A stretch of DNA of 64,000 nucleotides from Batillaria attramentaria (GCA_018292915.2 JACVVK020000016.1:3211001-3275000), one strand, 5' to 3'; positions 11,124 through 23,700 are shown, counted from the first letter of the stretch. Notes: generated by a model not told the origin, from the letters alone. A program made the numbers and translations.

Positions 11124-12514
11124 ACAAAAAAAAAAAAGGGTCCCAGTGGAATACTGCGGTTGCCGATTCTCGTTATAGCGTGTGAACGTGCGCGATTTTG
11201 GACCGAGACTAGGCTTGATAGACTCGGCATGTGGGCTACTCAAGTCGCACGCGATGCCGCACTACCACTGCGTTGCTATCGGCTGCCAAAAGGGCTCGAG
11301 AAAATCAGATAAGCTGGAGAAATTCCCAGAGATGGTCTTACCTAATGGTGAGATCGTCCAGTTTGAGCCCTTTTCTTCAAAAGTTTCAAGAAATTTGTGG
11401 ATAAAATCGATTCGAAGGCAGAACGTCGACCCGTCTCGGTGGCCTAGCGTGTGCAGCCGCCATTTCGTCGGGTACAGGCGGACAAATTCTGTCCCGGTAC
11501 CTACATTGTTTGAACACAATGGTTATGGAACCAAAAATCAAGAAAGAAAGACTTTTATTTCCAAGCAAAAGTTCAGTTCGCACTGATAAACAGCCAAAGT
11601 GCTTGAATAAAAATTAGTGGCAAGCCACAAGTCACAGCCGGGTCGACTTGACCTTTACACCGCCTACCTCTCCGTTGAAGCGACTGCCGATCTGCTTCAA
11701 GGGCTAGAGTGATAAGCTGCGCTTTTGTGTAGCCACTAAAACGCACGCCCCTGTCTTTCGGATATTTTTTTCAGTTCAGGAACTTTCATTGATTTAATTT
11801 TATCGCGAACATCTTCGCTGATCGAAACGCTCACGTTGCTCACCATCGCATGCGTAGCCCACATCAGGAGGACCGTTCGCGTCTCCGGCGCTGGAGAGCA
11901 CCCGACTTTTCGTAACCGGCAACCGCGGTATTATTTAGAGGGTGGCAAGTTGCAAAGTCAGCAAATACAAGTTCAAAAACTTGGACAGCTAACATTAGAA
12001 GATCTGTCTTTGAGTAGTTACCCTTGATGTGTATATCTTAGTATGTTAGTCCTCTCTGATTCGTACAAAGTACCACCTTGTTCATACTCATTATTGCTGT
12101 ACAGAGGTGCGTCGCCTTGCCAGCTACAGCAAGATCGTGGAGATGCGGCAGATGATCGTAGATGCACTGGTGGTGGTTGCGCAGCAGACGCACCCTGACA
12201 ACGCCCGCCACGTCCCTTCACTTCTCCTCCTTCTCACCCACATCCGCCAAGCTGGAGAACGAGGCATCGCCTACTTCCAGTCTCTTAAACACGAAGGCTG
12301 CGTCACATTCTGTGACCTGCTGACGGAGATGCTGGAGGCCCACAACTCGGCCACAGCAACCAACGCATCACCCGGTGTCAATGTCAGCCTGCCATCCACG
12401 TCGTCAGTAGGTGCGGACAGAAAAAACACATCTCCTTCCCAGCTGGCCATGGGAGGAGCAGTAATCACCAAGCGAGGGAGTCAGGAGGATGGCAATTTAA
12501 ATCCATATGTCTAG
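6529..12514 (+). CDS. ER: Estrogen receptor (nuclear receptor subfamily 3A), 5' end unresolved
   Basis: Ligand-type transcription factor of the nucleus. Coding exons read: 6529-6839, 7203-7316, 7767-7880, 8132-8241, 9255-9435, 10325-10466, 10869-10999, 12105-12514 (stop TAG), all GT-AG with matching phases, giving 503 residues counted from GAG at 6530. Residues 1-103 are a Gly/Pro/Ser-rich A/B region. Residues 112-177 are the two-zinc-finger DNA-binding domain, with P-box [11 protein letters not shown] and D-box PATNNC as in estrogen receptors. About 180-216 is a basic hinge. The ligand-binding domain runs to about 450, with an AF-2 helix of the type [11 protein letters not shown], then a short tail. 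Glu264 and Arg305 match human ER-alpha Glu353 and Arg394, but the His524 position is Tyr424. The start is uncertain: an in-frame ATG at 6506 lies just before a good acceptor (cag at 6526-6528), so either coding begins there or an upstream exon exists. Molluscan ERs are reported not to bind estradiol; the sequence fits that. Confidence 0.95.
9573..10026. repeat. Minisatellite, 37-bp unit, about 12 copies (ER intron)
   Basis: Twelve head-to-tail units built on tgtctgctcactgtttgtca followed by tgatggcaccagaaaca. All copies after the first appear identical. It lies in the ER intron between exons ending at 9435 and starting at 10325. Perfect uniformity suggests recent expansion or ongoing homogenisation. 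There are no spacers, so it is not CRISPR-like. Confidence 0.95.
10473..10520. repeat. (CT)n microsatellite just after an ER donor site
   Basis: About 24 CT units begin six bases after the donor of the ER exon ending at 10466. Confidence 0.95.
11013..11137. repeat. (CA)n, then poly(C) and poly(A) tracts in ER intron
   Basis: About 29 CA units at 11013-11071, 30 consecutive C at 11094-11123, then an A run at 11125-11137. They lie directly downstream of the donor at 11000 and upstream of the THAP ORF. Confidence 0.95.
11254..11586 (+). CDS. THAP-type zinc finger ORF nested in ER intron
   Basis: 110-codon intronless ORF on the same strand as ER, inside the intron 11000-12104. Residues show CVAIGC (C-x4-C), then KFPE, a Trp in NLWIKSIRR, and CSRHF (C-x2-H), the C2CH layout of the THAP DNA-binding domain. 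The spacing from second to third Cys is 55 residues, slightly longer than typical. THAP domains occur in P-element-type transposases and in host proteins derived from them. No transposase catalytic region follows before the stop, so this is either a truncated element, one exon of a spliced nested gene, or a small domesticated protein. The local CpG content is higher than in the surrounding intron, which fits recent arrival. Whether it is expressed cannot be told. Confidence 0.65.
   Translation: MPHYHCVAIGCQKGSRKSDKLEKFPEMVLPNGEIVQFEPFSSKVSRNLWIKSIRRQNVDPSRWPSVCSRHFVGYRRTNSVPVPTLFEHNGYGTKNQERKTFISKQKFSSH
11660..11846 (-). pseudogene. SAP-domain fragment with one frameshift, facing the THAP ORF
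   Basis: Reading the minus strand from ATG at 11846 gives a start [19 protein letters not shown]. After a run of seven A the pattern continues in another frame with [16 protein letters not shown], which together look like a SAP (DNA-binding helix-turn-helix) motif of the form PELKK...RGV..SGY.KAQL. One extra base in the A-run breaks the frame. SAP modules of this kind precede recombinase-like domains in invertebrate element-derived proteins. It converges on the THAP ORF that ends at 11586. Confidence 0.5.
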
Positions 12515-15500
12515 GATATGTGATGGGGCGGGATATAAACGAGAAGGCTTGCTGTATAATGAACACCTTGATAGTTCAGCAAGCATGTTCAGCAGAACAT
12601 GTTCTAGTGCCATGCTTAGCAGAATTCATGTGATGGAGTAATTGCAGCATTCTGCCACCTTTACGTATGTAGTTCAGCTGCTGCTGATGGTCGGAGGTTG
12701 CAGGTTCTTCCATGCAAGCAGTGTGTGTTCACCATTTCATCACTGCTAGCAACGCTGCTTCTCCACCTGAACTTGAAGCAGAAAAAACATCTGCATTCTT
12801 GCCAGTGTGATGATGTACGGCTGATGCCGACACTGTCACTACTGTTAAGTGGGCAGCAGAGGAAACACATGATGTAGAGATTCAGACTGCAGGTTGCTTG
12901 CTGATATCCTTGGTAACATTTGTTGGTGCTTCCTTCTTATCTTGAACTGCAGGTTTCAGCTACTTCTTCACAGACCTGTGTCAGTGTGATAATATCACTT
13001 GAATATTTTTAGAGATGTTTCTTCTGTCGTGCTGTGACTCAAAATTTTGTTAGGGTTTCAAACTGGGTAAATGTTTCTACAAATTGCTGTGTAGCGGCCA
13101 GTGACTGGAATTCACTTGTGGGTTGTTTTCTAGCTTTAGTAGTGTTGACCCTTCACTTTTCCTGTCTTATCACCCCCAAATTTTATCACGTTAAAGAGAG
13201 ATGATGAAATTTTACCTGGTATTTTAACTGACACTTTTCTAAGTCTATTTATTAAGTTATCCCGTAGCTGTCAGGCATACAGCATTGTTATGAAACCTGT
13301 ATAGTTTATTAGCGATGAAATATTGATTATTGTGTGTGGACAGTATGACAAAGTTTTCAGCACCATGAAGTGTATCTGTACAAACAAGGTGTTATGGCCA
13401 CCAGCAAGGACGACAGCCAGCAGAATCCAAGTCCCCATCAAAGTGCAAGCTCCCAAGCAGATGTGTAGGAGTTGTGGTGGGGCGTGACACTTTCATCAGA
13501 TATAGAGGTGGTCAGCATGTTGACTGTTGTGATCACTCTTTACATTGCAGTGCCATTCCGACTATTAGGGCGATGACTTCTAACTACAAACTTGCAAAGC
13601 AACTGAGCGTGGGATTGAGTGGGCTTGTGAGTGCAATGTGTATGTGTGTGTTGTGCATTTCGTCTGGCAGTGGCGCCTCTCCAGGAGAGTTGTGTTGGAA
13701 GTGAGTTTTATCTAAAACCTGGGACAAAAGCGAGTTGAGCTGGCAGTGATCGCTCAGTCCAACAATTTTTGAACGTGTGGTTTTTTTTTTCCTTGCATGT
13801 TCAAGACGGTGACAACTTCAGTATTTCAATATGGTTGTCCTTTTTTTTTTTTTATTAAATGAAAAGTTAAACTTTTCCTGGTTTTTATTCTGCTTCAAGG
13901 CAATGATAAATTTTCCCATTTTACACCACATGTATTGTTTCATCATTTTCTCATCTCATAATTGACTCCATGCTTTTGTTTAAACAAAACAAATTTAAGG
14001 TTTGTTTTGTTTTGTTTTGTTGGTCACGCTTCTTTTGTTTTACTTTTTGCCACATGACTGAACAAAAGGCAAATAGTTTATCAGCATTGAATTGTGGCTA
14101 GACCCTTTAAAAAAGTATACCAATGAACATTACATTATTTACAATCTAAATGGTTGGGGGGGGGGGGGGGGACAAACTAGATATTGCTTTATTTGCAAAG
14201 GAAAGATATACTATTGCTGTTTCACCGTTAGTCAGTTACTTCTGGTTTCTGCTTAGTAATAACTTACATTTTATACAGTGGAATTTATATTTTTTGTTTA
14301 AAAAAAAATAAAAGGTTTATCATCGGAGCTTTTATGTAACACCACTTTAGATGTTGCTAGTCTGCTTTTTCTCAAATCACATGAAGGTGTCATTGACTGA
14401 ATTCTGTTGCAGTCCATTTTTTGTTGTTGGTGGTGTGGTTTTTTATTTGTTGGTGTTTGTTTTTCATGGTTCAGCATTTATATTTAAACCATTCATTATG
14501 TTTGTATAAAACATCTACTTTGACCTTCTTTTCCACTTTGATTGGAAAATGTTCTTGCATTGCTCATTGCTAATACCAGCATTATGATAATGTGGTTTTG
14601 TACTTACATGTAATCATTACACGATGTCTGGTGGGAGCGAGTATATCATCCTGTGTCTAACTCGTGTAGCTTCATCACTTCTACTGCTCATGAATGGAAT
14701 CTTTACTTCCCTGATCCTGTGCTTTTAGCTGTATGAGTTTTAGCAGAAGCCAAAATAATTATCAGATCACAATCAGTGCATAGTGTTGTTTTGCTTGAGG
14801 GATTGTAAATCGGTACATTTTCTTTCTTCCTTTATTTTCTATTTGGTCTTCCTTTCCAAAAGCACATTATTTCCAAACACCCTACTTCACATGTAGCTAA
14901 ACTCTATTTGCCCTTTTCGGGTCAAACAGTACATAGTGATTGTATGGGGGAGTGAATTATTGGTTAAGGTGAGGAGCACAAGGCCAGACTGACTTCTCTG
15001 CAGAAAATTTTCTTGTACAACACTGGCTAAAGCACAGTCAAAATTAGCATGTGAAACTCAAACTGTGATAAAAGAACCTGTAATCTCATGTCTCGACCCT
15101 CTGTCTTTTTGATCGTTTTCATTTTTGTTTGGGGGTAATGGGAGAGTTTGGGAGAGGGGTTGGGGGGGGAAATCAATTTATTTTTTAATTTTCTGACAAA
15201 ACAGAAAGATGGTTGTTCGTTGCTTTTATTAATGTGTTAAAGATGTTGGTTATGCCTTTTCACTCTTATGACATTAGTCATCTGCATGTGCATTCCATTT
15301 CCTGATTTAGGATGTTCATTTATACTGTACATGCTTTTCCATTCATTTTCACTACTGGCTGGCTTCTCAACTCTAGCTGTATTATAACAAATCAAAAAAA
15401 AGGATCAGTTATAATCTGTTGCCAACTTTTGCAAGTCACCTTGCTTTTTTTGATATTGGGGTTTCATTTGTCTCATTTCCATGGTTTCCATTAGCAAGAT

Positions 15501-18130
15501 TTAGCTAAGTGGTATCTTGCTTGTTTCCACTTACCTTGTTCACTACTGAAATTGCCCTGTCTGCAGGATTCATTATGAAGAGCTGAAATGGTCACTGAGA
15601 AGTAGTTCTGGCAATGCAGTATGTCATCTAGTTTATCTTGAACAACACAATACACAGATATCAAAATCTTGGCTGTTGAGTTGTGCGACTAAACTTGGAA
15701 CAGCAACATCTACTATACAGAAAGGTTGAAAGTTGTCCTTTCAGAGGTTTTGAAGATTTGTGGGTTCCACTTCACATAGCGTGGTAAGGGCTTGTTTTGC
15801 GTACAAGAAAATTGACAAATTTTCCCCATAAGCGTAAAAAAAAAAAGAAAAAAAAAAGTTTTTTGGTCTGTGAGAAACCATCTTTGTCCATGAACTCTTC
15901 AGTTTATCTTACATTTTTGTGTTTATCATTTTGTCTGTCATGTCTAACAACAACATGCACCTATGTTCTTTCAACCTGTATTACGGGGTAGACATGTATA
16001 TGCAGACTGCATCTTCCTGTCTGAAAATGTGTATGGTTTGTAGTCATCTGTGTGCTTGCAGGCCCTATTCTAGTACTTGCAAACCAGGAGTTGTTGTTTT
16101 TTTTGGGTTTTTTTTAATTTGTTAATCAGACATGAAGACATTTAAGAACGACTGATACATGTTTATGGTGGAAATCTGAAGTAGATCAGTTTCAAATAGT
16201 AGCTCGTGTATTTTCTAGGGCTGTGATGTTAGCTTTAAACCTAGATACTGATGGAATACCTGTGTGTGGTATATGTATAAATAAGCAGCTGGTGTACTTT
16301 GCATATGCAAACTAGCAAGCATAATACCGGTCTACTGACATTTGTAACAAACAGATGGGGGAAAAAGCATTTAAACGAATGTCTACAGACAAAAAAAGGC
16401 TTTGGAGTATTTATGTCACACAACCAGTGTATGTATGGCAGAAAAAAGATTGCGTACAAAATTATACAAACAATTGGAAAACGGCAGGACGCTTCATGGA
16501 ATGCTACAGATTATTAGTGCTTGGAGACTTACATGCACAAATTACACACACTTGTATATATGTTTGAGCACATTGTGGGGATTAAGATGCACGTGGGGGC
16601 TTGACTTTAGCTGGCAGCAAAGTGCCACTGCACCATTTGCAGCGTGGGAGACCAACTTCATTAGCCTAGGTTGGTATATGTCATGAATCCTTAGAAATCA
16701 CACTTTTGGGCTCTGACGTTTGAATTGGGGTCCATTTGGGTTTTTCACCTGGTTGTTGGTTTGTTCGAATAGGAGTTGATGAAGTACGCAACTCCTGTTT
16801 GTTGGTTACTCACATGATGCAGTTTGCTCACCAGCCTTGCTAGCAGTCACTGTTACGGCTGTTTGTTGTCTGTGTATTTGTCCTGTGAGAGAGTTGATGG
16901 TCTGTATTCAGCCAGTCATTTGCAAGCCTGCTTCTTCTGCCCATCCCTGCAGACAATAAAGCTTATAAACATATCACTTTGAATGTTTGACTTGCCCATT
17001 TGTTTGGTTTCCCCTGTTTTCATGTCCGTGAGAGGTGTTGAGACAATGCGGAATGCATCATATTTGGACTCTTCTGACAACCAAATGTGGCTGCCCATGT
17101 GGCAGGGTGCTTGAAAATGGTCACGCACACAATCTTCTCATTTATTGTGCCCTGGGAGTGTTCAGCCTAGGAAAACGGACAACATAATATTCAGACCCCA
17201 TATTCTTCCGTCAACTTTTCACACTTAAGTAGTCTGCGGTTGACTCAGTGCCTCTTGTCTGTAATTGCGTATCTGCATCAGGCCAGTGTGTGTGCGTGTG
17301 TCAGTGCGTGCGTGTGTGTAGTGCTATGAGTTGCTTTGCTGTGAGAATAAGTGCTAGATAAGCACTATTTATTATTAGTATTTTTCCTTGCACTTTCTAC
17401 TGTTAAACAACTTGCATGCAGAGACAGTGTGAAATGACCAAAAGCAGAACTGGGTAGTCATATAGATATGTATGTTGTAACGTTTATTAAGCTTTTTTTC
17501 ACACATGCATAGAAATTGCACAAACGCTGCTCCCCTCTTCAACAATAAAAGCTTAGGAAATTCCTTATATGAAAATAATGAGAGAAAATACAGCAGGCAG
17601 CTTTCATTGTAAATACTGGCGCAATGACATTAATCCTGTGAACAGTTTGTCAGTATGACAGCAGTTTGATGACTTTTCTATCTTGTATTCAGTTAGTATG
17701 AACACATTTTGAATGTGAAACTCGAAATGACAGATGGCATAAACTGTACTTGTATGACATAAAGACTTGCTGTAAGTACAAGTTATGCTTTGGTTATCCT
17801 GCCACACCATTTTCCACTCATTCATACAAAGTTCTCTTATGTATACAAAAGTTGCAGTTTGTATGGGAAATACACAAAAACTATGCAAATCCCCAGTGTA
17901 CACAGTCAACTCTTTTCCAGTGTTTCCGAGATGAAAAAATGCAAAAAGTGAACAGTTTATGATCTGTGTGCTGCTGGATGGCAAAAAGGAGACAGTACAA
18001 TGGTACTTGCTTACAATACTTATGACACAGTACTTAACGGCATCTGTTGCAGATTTTTTTTTGGGGGGGGGAGGGGGGGGTTTAAAGATGTTTTTTAGCA
18101 CTGTTCGTGTCTTTTTGTGAATCCAGCTGA

Positions 18131-18215
18131 TCTTTCACCCTGGTAGTGCTGAGTCTGGAATATCCCAGGCTACCTCTGGCTTTTTTAGCATAAGACAAAT
18201 TAATTCGGAGGCCAG
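18131..18215 (+). repeat. Dispersed repeat E, copy 1
   Basis: Shares a pattern of ggaatat-c-caggctacctc and a nearby agacaaatta-ttc with 49003-49085. Short, diverged, family unknown. Confidence 0.4.
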
Positions 18216-18293
18216 TGGACATCCAAAACATCAGAAAGAATTTCCTTTTGGGTCACACAACCCAAGGAACAAACCGTGACAGAGCTGTTAAGA

Positions 18294-18352
18294 ATAATGG
18301 TACAGTGTATTGACTAAGTGACATAATGGTACAGTGTATTGACTAAGTGACA
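18294..18352. repeat. Tandem duplication, 29-bp unit x2
   Basis: The unit beginning taatggtacagtgtattgac is repeated twice in succession. Confidence 0.85.
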
Positions 18353-18929
18353 TTTTGGACACATAATTATCAGAAGAGGAACATGATTGTTAATACATGT
18401 ACATACTGACTGCCGAATAAAACTGACTAAAAGGTAAACATTTGCAACAAATGGCGAGCTGGGATATGCGGTGCTCAGCCCATGCTAATTGACATTCATT
18501 GATCTGTAGGTAACCAAAACCTTCAACAATTAAAGCACCCTCATGAGTAAGTCGTTCAGTATTTGAGCTAAGACTGAGCTTCAGTACAACCTTAGACTTC
18601 AACGGAAATAAAAAAAACTCCAATCTTCTCTTGTGATGGCCATCACCGCGTCTCATCAGAACTCTTGTCTAGGTGATTACTGGCTATCAGAAGTCAACAC
18701 AGGTTACAGGAAGGCCATGCTGAATCTGCATCACCACGTCACAAGATAGTTGGTAATGTCAGCCCACCAACAGCACTCAACCATCTGCAGATACTCAAGT
18801 ATCATCATCAAGTGATATCCTTGTGCGTTGTTTTTGCACTCACTGATGATGGTCAGTGATTCTGGTTAACATTCCAGCATGCAGGCAGTCCTGAAAAACC
18901 ACAGTCATTCACAGGATATTGACTGGATC

Positions 18930-20668
18930 TCACGGTGTATCCATATAGTCTTTCTCAAGGTTGGCTGACAGCTCCATCGTGATGACCCACTTCTGAGCGT
19001 CCTGCAAGACCTCGCACTCGGCCACCTGCAGTCCTGTCTCAGCCCAGCGACTGTCCAAGCACTGACCAGTGGCTTCATGCATGATCTGCTTATCCTGGCG
19101 TACCCACCTCTGAAAAACACCAGCAATCTGGTTTAGATTTCAGGCTCTCGCTCCCACCTCACTGAAGTCCCGATTAGTGAGCTGTAAATGCATACACCAA
19201 GCAGTCTGTTTCTGCGCCTAATGTATATGTGTTCTCTTGTTTTCTACTCATTCCGCATGCTGCTGTTATCCCCAACCTTATCTTGTCAGTCTCTAAGTTA
19301 GTAAAACAGCTTGGTTACATCCTTTCCTGACACCTGTCTCCAGGTGATCAGTGCTGCATACCTTACCTGATTCAATATGGCCTGAAACTGATTCACTGGG
19401 GTAAGGGTTAAACATGGACACTCACGTGAATGAGACTGCTACCCAGTGCATGTACATGTACTGCAATAACTGTCAGTAATGATCCGCACAACTTACCTGA
19501 TTATCTGAGAAGTCACAAAATTTGACAACAACGTACATCTGTGTGTCATCAGGATTGACAGACAGACACATGCCATTGCTGACAATTGTTCCCTTCCTCC
19601 GCCATGACCATTCCTGAAAAATACGCAACATTCAGTATGATCTGATACCGATCACGCAAGGGTAATGAGTGAGATCTACAGTGATCGTCAAATGTGTCAG
19701 GACCATGGTAGCCATTCGGGCTACCGCCGAAAAAAATTCTGGAAGCCCGAATCGCAAATATAGGTTTTAGTACAGTAGTCTGTATGAAAGAGTCATTACA
19801 CACACACACACACAAACTCGGTGGTTTTGTCCGACGAATATGTTGTGCAGTAACTGCAAACCATGTGGTCTTCGTCATAGACGAGCCACTGTCTCGGAGT
19901 GCCATCTTTCCTGGTCTTCCACTTTTCAAGAAACTTTCCTTCTCTTTTGAGTTCGTACTTTTGCTTGTCTTCTTTGGGTTTTTTCGCCAGTGGAGGAGCC
20001 ACGACACCAGGTAAAAATCGCCACATGGTCTCTGTCGGAAGCTTGCATCGCAGACCGGATGTTTTGAAAATACCGCAGTCGAAGCATATGCGCGGAAACT
20101 GTAATTGGCGGGCCCACAGCAGACGACATCGATGATAGAGAAGCTAAACACTTGACGGGAGTGGCTGCTAGGTTCTGCCGGATTCATCTCAGAATTCCTG
20201 CTCGCCATTCGGGCTACCGCTACCGGAGCTTTCACTCGCCCAACGGTAAAGTTGGTAGCGAAAGTGAGCGGGCGAGCGCATTTGACGATCGCTGGATCTA
20301 TAACATCAAACAATCTTCAACACAAATCACTTTCTTCAGCAAGTCAGTAGGTACACAGTACTCACTGTCATGGGTTACCAAAGTGTACAAAATAATTACA
20401 GCTTTTATTTAGGATGATCATTTTGTCACAGAACCTGGTTACACTCAGCAAGCTTATTATTTTAACATCACTGAGTTAGTGAAAGGCAATGCCTGTCTGC
20501 AGCATGACATGCCAAACTTCTTTCAAGGTACAGGTACTTACCTGGGAATCTTTGTTCTGCACACACTGGCGAAGTTTGGCGATGACAGGCAACTGGCCTA
20601 TGTCCAAGTCAAGACATCCGCCCCCCTGCTGTATATGACCATAGGCCAGTTCATCGCTCACGGGCAGC

Positions 20669-20730
<62 letters not shown>

Positions 20731-23700
20731 ACACCCCATCTGTTAGAACCAACTGTCAAATCCGCTACAACACAAGCAGCAAGCAAGTAAGTCCTCACAT
20801 GTTACAGACAGGCTCCTCTATCCACCCAAGAGAAATCAAATCAAGAAATAAATAATAATAATAAATATATATATATATACCGGTATATAGACTCAACAAC
20901 ACTGTGACTTGCTTGAGTTACTTCTTTGTCGACTTACAGAAACGTGGTTTTTAACTTAGTTCGGCTCCATAATATCAGGTGAAAGAAAAACCAAACTACT
21001 GCACTCACAGTAACCCTAAAGCAACTAAATGTCGTCACTCACTTCAGTTCAGGGTAAACTGTGTCCAAGTACCATCGGAATGTTCTACATTTCAATTTGT
21101 CACGCAGCCGCTTTCTCTCTGCAACACTGAAACGCAACAAAATCAGCAATAAACTAAGCATTGTAACATGCCAGTAGTGTGGACTTGCCTTGTTTAGTTA
21201 GCTTCTCACAATGGTCCCGATCAATAAATTCAAACAAAAGACAATGCTTCTGGGTTAAACTCTGTGAACTATGCAAGCGCTTTACGATCACCAAGATACA
21301 TGTACTGTACTGCCAATGTTCCCCATTTGCCGTTCCTAGCCTACCAGTACCTCTCTATAAACTGGCACTCTAGCTAAAGGCCATTCTTAACCGGGCAGAC
21401 TTTTGGTTCGCGAACTAGGTTCAAAGAGTACGGCGAACTAGATTCGCGCACGTTGTTTCTTAACCGACCGAACACTTCTCCGCAAACCCTGGTTCGAAAG
21501 GTACGCCGAACTAGGTTTGAGGTCTGCACAGCGTGTCATGGGAACCCTCGCGATCCTTTGGCTGATCCTGCGCTCTGATTGGTTGCTCGGGGAGAGCTGT
21601 TGTGCGCATGTACAAAGTTGAGGAAAATGGCGGATGGCATGGCGGCTATCGACTCACTTGACATTTCCCTCAACAAAGAGGAAACTATGCTGTTTGTCGA
21701 CTTATGCATATCATTAACGGTCGGTTAAGGAAGAAATCTAGTTCGGCCGAACCTCTGGAACTACGTAAGTGTGCGCGCTCGCCATGTTTGTATACAATAC
21801 ACAGTTCGCCGAACAAGTTCGCTGGACTGGTGGTTCGCCTGGTTAAGAACGGCCTTAACAACAGATTAGCCAAACTGTAGATCTACTAACTAGTCAAGCC
21901 AAAGAAAATCTGAAGCTGAGACAGCAAAAGTGAAACGCTTGATACTGTACACGTCACTTACTCTCCATACTCTTGCATCCTGGCTGTGGGTCTTGCCGCG
22001 TAGAAGAATCTCTTGTACTCATCCATCCACACCTCAGCCACACGTCTTGTATTTCTGCCCAAAGGAAATGTTTTTTATTGGCTTAACCAGTGAATTTACT
22101 CCACGAGTCAATACACCAGTTTGACTATAGACATACCCCGTTGTTGCACTCATACTTGCATGCATGTGCACACAGTGGGAAGCCTATGGGTTCCTTGATT
22201 GGTAGTGTAACTGTTGTGTACAGCTTGGAAGCATGATGCGCTGAAATATATGTACCGGGAGCAAATAAACTTATTGGCTCTTGATGTACAAATCACACTG
22301 CAAGAATGTAGATGGTATGGCACAAGGGTCTGAGCACTGGTGGTTTGCAGGAAGGGTGCACAGACAATGTACAATACAGATGCACTGTTCATGTTTTTAC
22401 ATTTACTTGCTGAAACAGAGGAGCCAAGCAGGTGTGTGGGTGGGTGTGGTGTGAGGCATGTTAGCACTATTTGAACTGTACTGCACTGCTGGGAAATGTT
22501 TGCCCCGTTTGACCTGAAAGGCATATAAAACCAGAGTGCAAAATGATCTAAAAACAAATGCAATGTAAAAAAAAAAAAAGGGTTAAGTATGATATTAAAA
22601 ATGAGGTTCACCTGATGTATGTGTTACTGCTGCCTTCTTCCGGAAAGCTATATGGCACTCGTATACGTGAGATGTGGCCAACATGGCTACAAGGCACGAT
22701 CTTCACCTCCCCACCACACATCCAGGTGCGAAAAGAGATGTCTGAAATACAGACATGAACGTGCACCAGACAATGTCAGCAGTACAGATATCACTTAATG
22801 GGGGTAGGCACAAGACATCTGCAGTAAAGTCATGGGGAGATTATAAACTTGGAAGAGTACAAACAAAACACAGACAGCAATCCAGCACATGAAATTCCAA
22901 GCCAGATCACCCCTACACTTAAACATACTCAGTCCGATTTCTCTCCCTCTGTTACAGGTTTCTAAATACACTGTACTCATCTACAAGGATGAACACAAGA
23001 CTAACAGACCACTCTTACCAAAGTTATCTCCACCCCAGACTCTGAGCTGAGGGTCGTATCTTCCCAGCATCATGAACCATTCTTTGCTGATGCTGAAAAT
23101 ACTGCCTGATATCACTGGTGACCTGTTCAACATTACAATTGTCTTTTAGACAGGCACACGAACACCCTGTGTATCAATTTCCTAATAATGTTCCTGGCTT
23201 CTGACCATAGATAGTAAGAGAGACAATACTCCTAAGTTATATCTTCCTTCTGGTATAAAAGTTTTAACTACTCAGCAAAAAAAGATTCCACAAGTAAGTG
23301 TGATCTAGTAAACTGTTACAAAACTTTCATCCAAAACTTAGGGAGTAACTTTTTTTGTTTGTTAAACATGTAATTTGAACACACAGCAGGTGCATGGTTG
23401 TACACATACTAACAAGAAGGCATTCCTGCTCACCTCCTTAAAGAAAACCAAAATCTGTGTTAAATTGCAAATATAATAAGCATGCACACAAACACAGACA
23501 CACACACGCACACACATGAACGCACGCACACACACACACACACACATGCACGCGGGTGTGGGCAAGCTCATGCACTCATGCATACACAAAATGAGAATTT
23601 CAGCTCTACTGTTTGATGGGTGTACAAAATAGCCATACAAACAGGCCCTCAATGTTCAACTTACAAGAACACATCTGTAGGATCTCGTTTTACCAAGCTA

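Larger units (their letters stand above)
12515..18929. other. Convergent intergenic region: 3' UTRs of ER (+) and GALNT (-)
   Basis: No coding exon seen in 6.4 kb. Plus-strand poly(A) signal candidates are ATTAAA at 13854, AATAAA at 14307-14312, 16955-16960 and 17544-17549. Minus-strand AATAAA (tttatt on plus) lies at 17483-17488. A poly(G) tract is at 14156-14171. The long minus frame 17604-18101 has no recognisable domain and low-complexity ends. Repeat E (about 18131-18215) and a 29-bp duplication (about 18294-18352) also lie here. Confidence 0.6.

Noticed and set aside
10974..11243. Gly/Val-Cys repeat frames on the minus strand
   Set aside because: Translations of (CA)n and poly(C) tracts.
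17604..18101. 165-codon minus-strand frame
   Set aside because: No recognisable motif, starts in a poly(G/C) run, and lies in the 3' region between convergent genes.
19549..20313. 254-codon minus-strand frame overlapping GALNT exon 14
   Set aside because: It is in the wrong frame for the lectin exon; the real coding there is 19497-19613 in another frame, and the rest is the intronic zinc-finger block.
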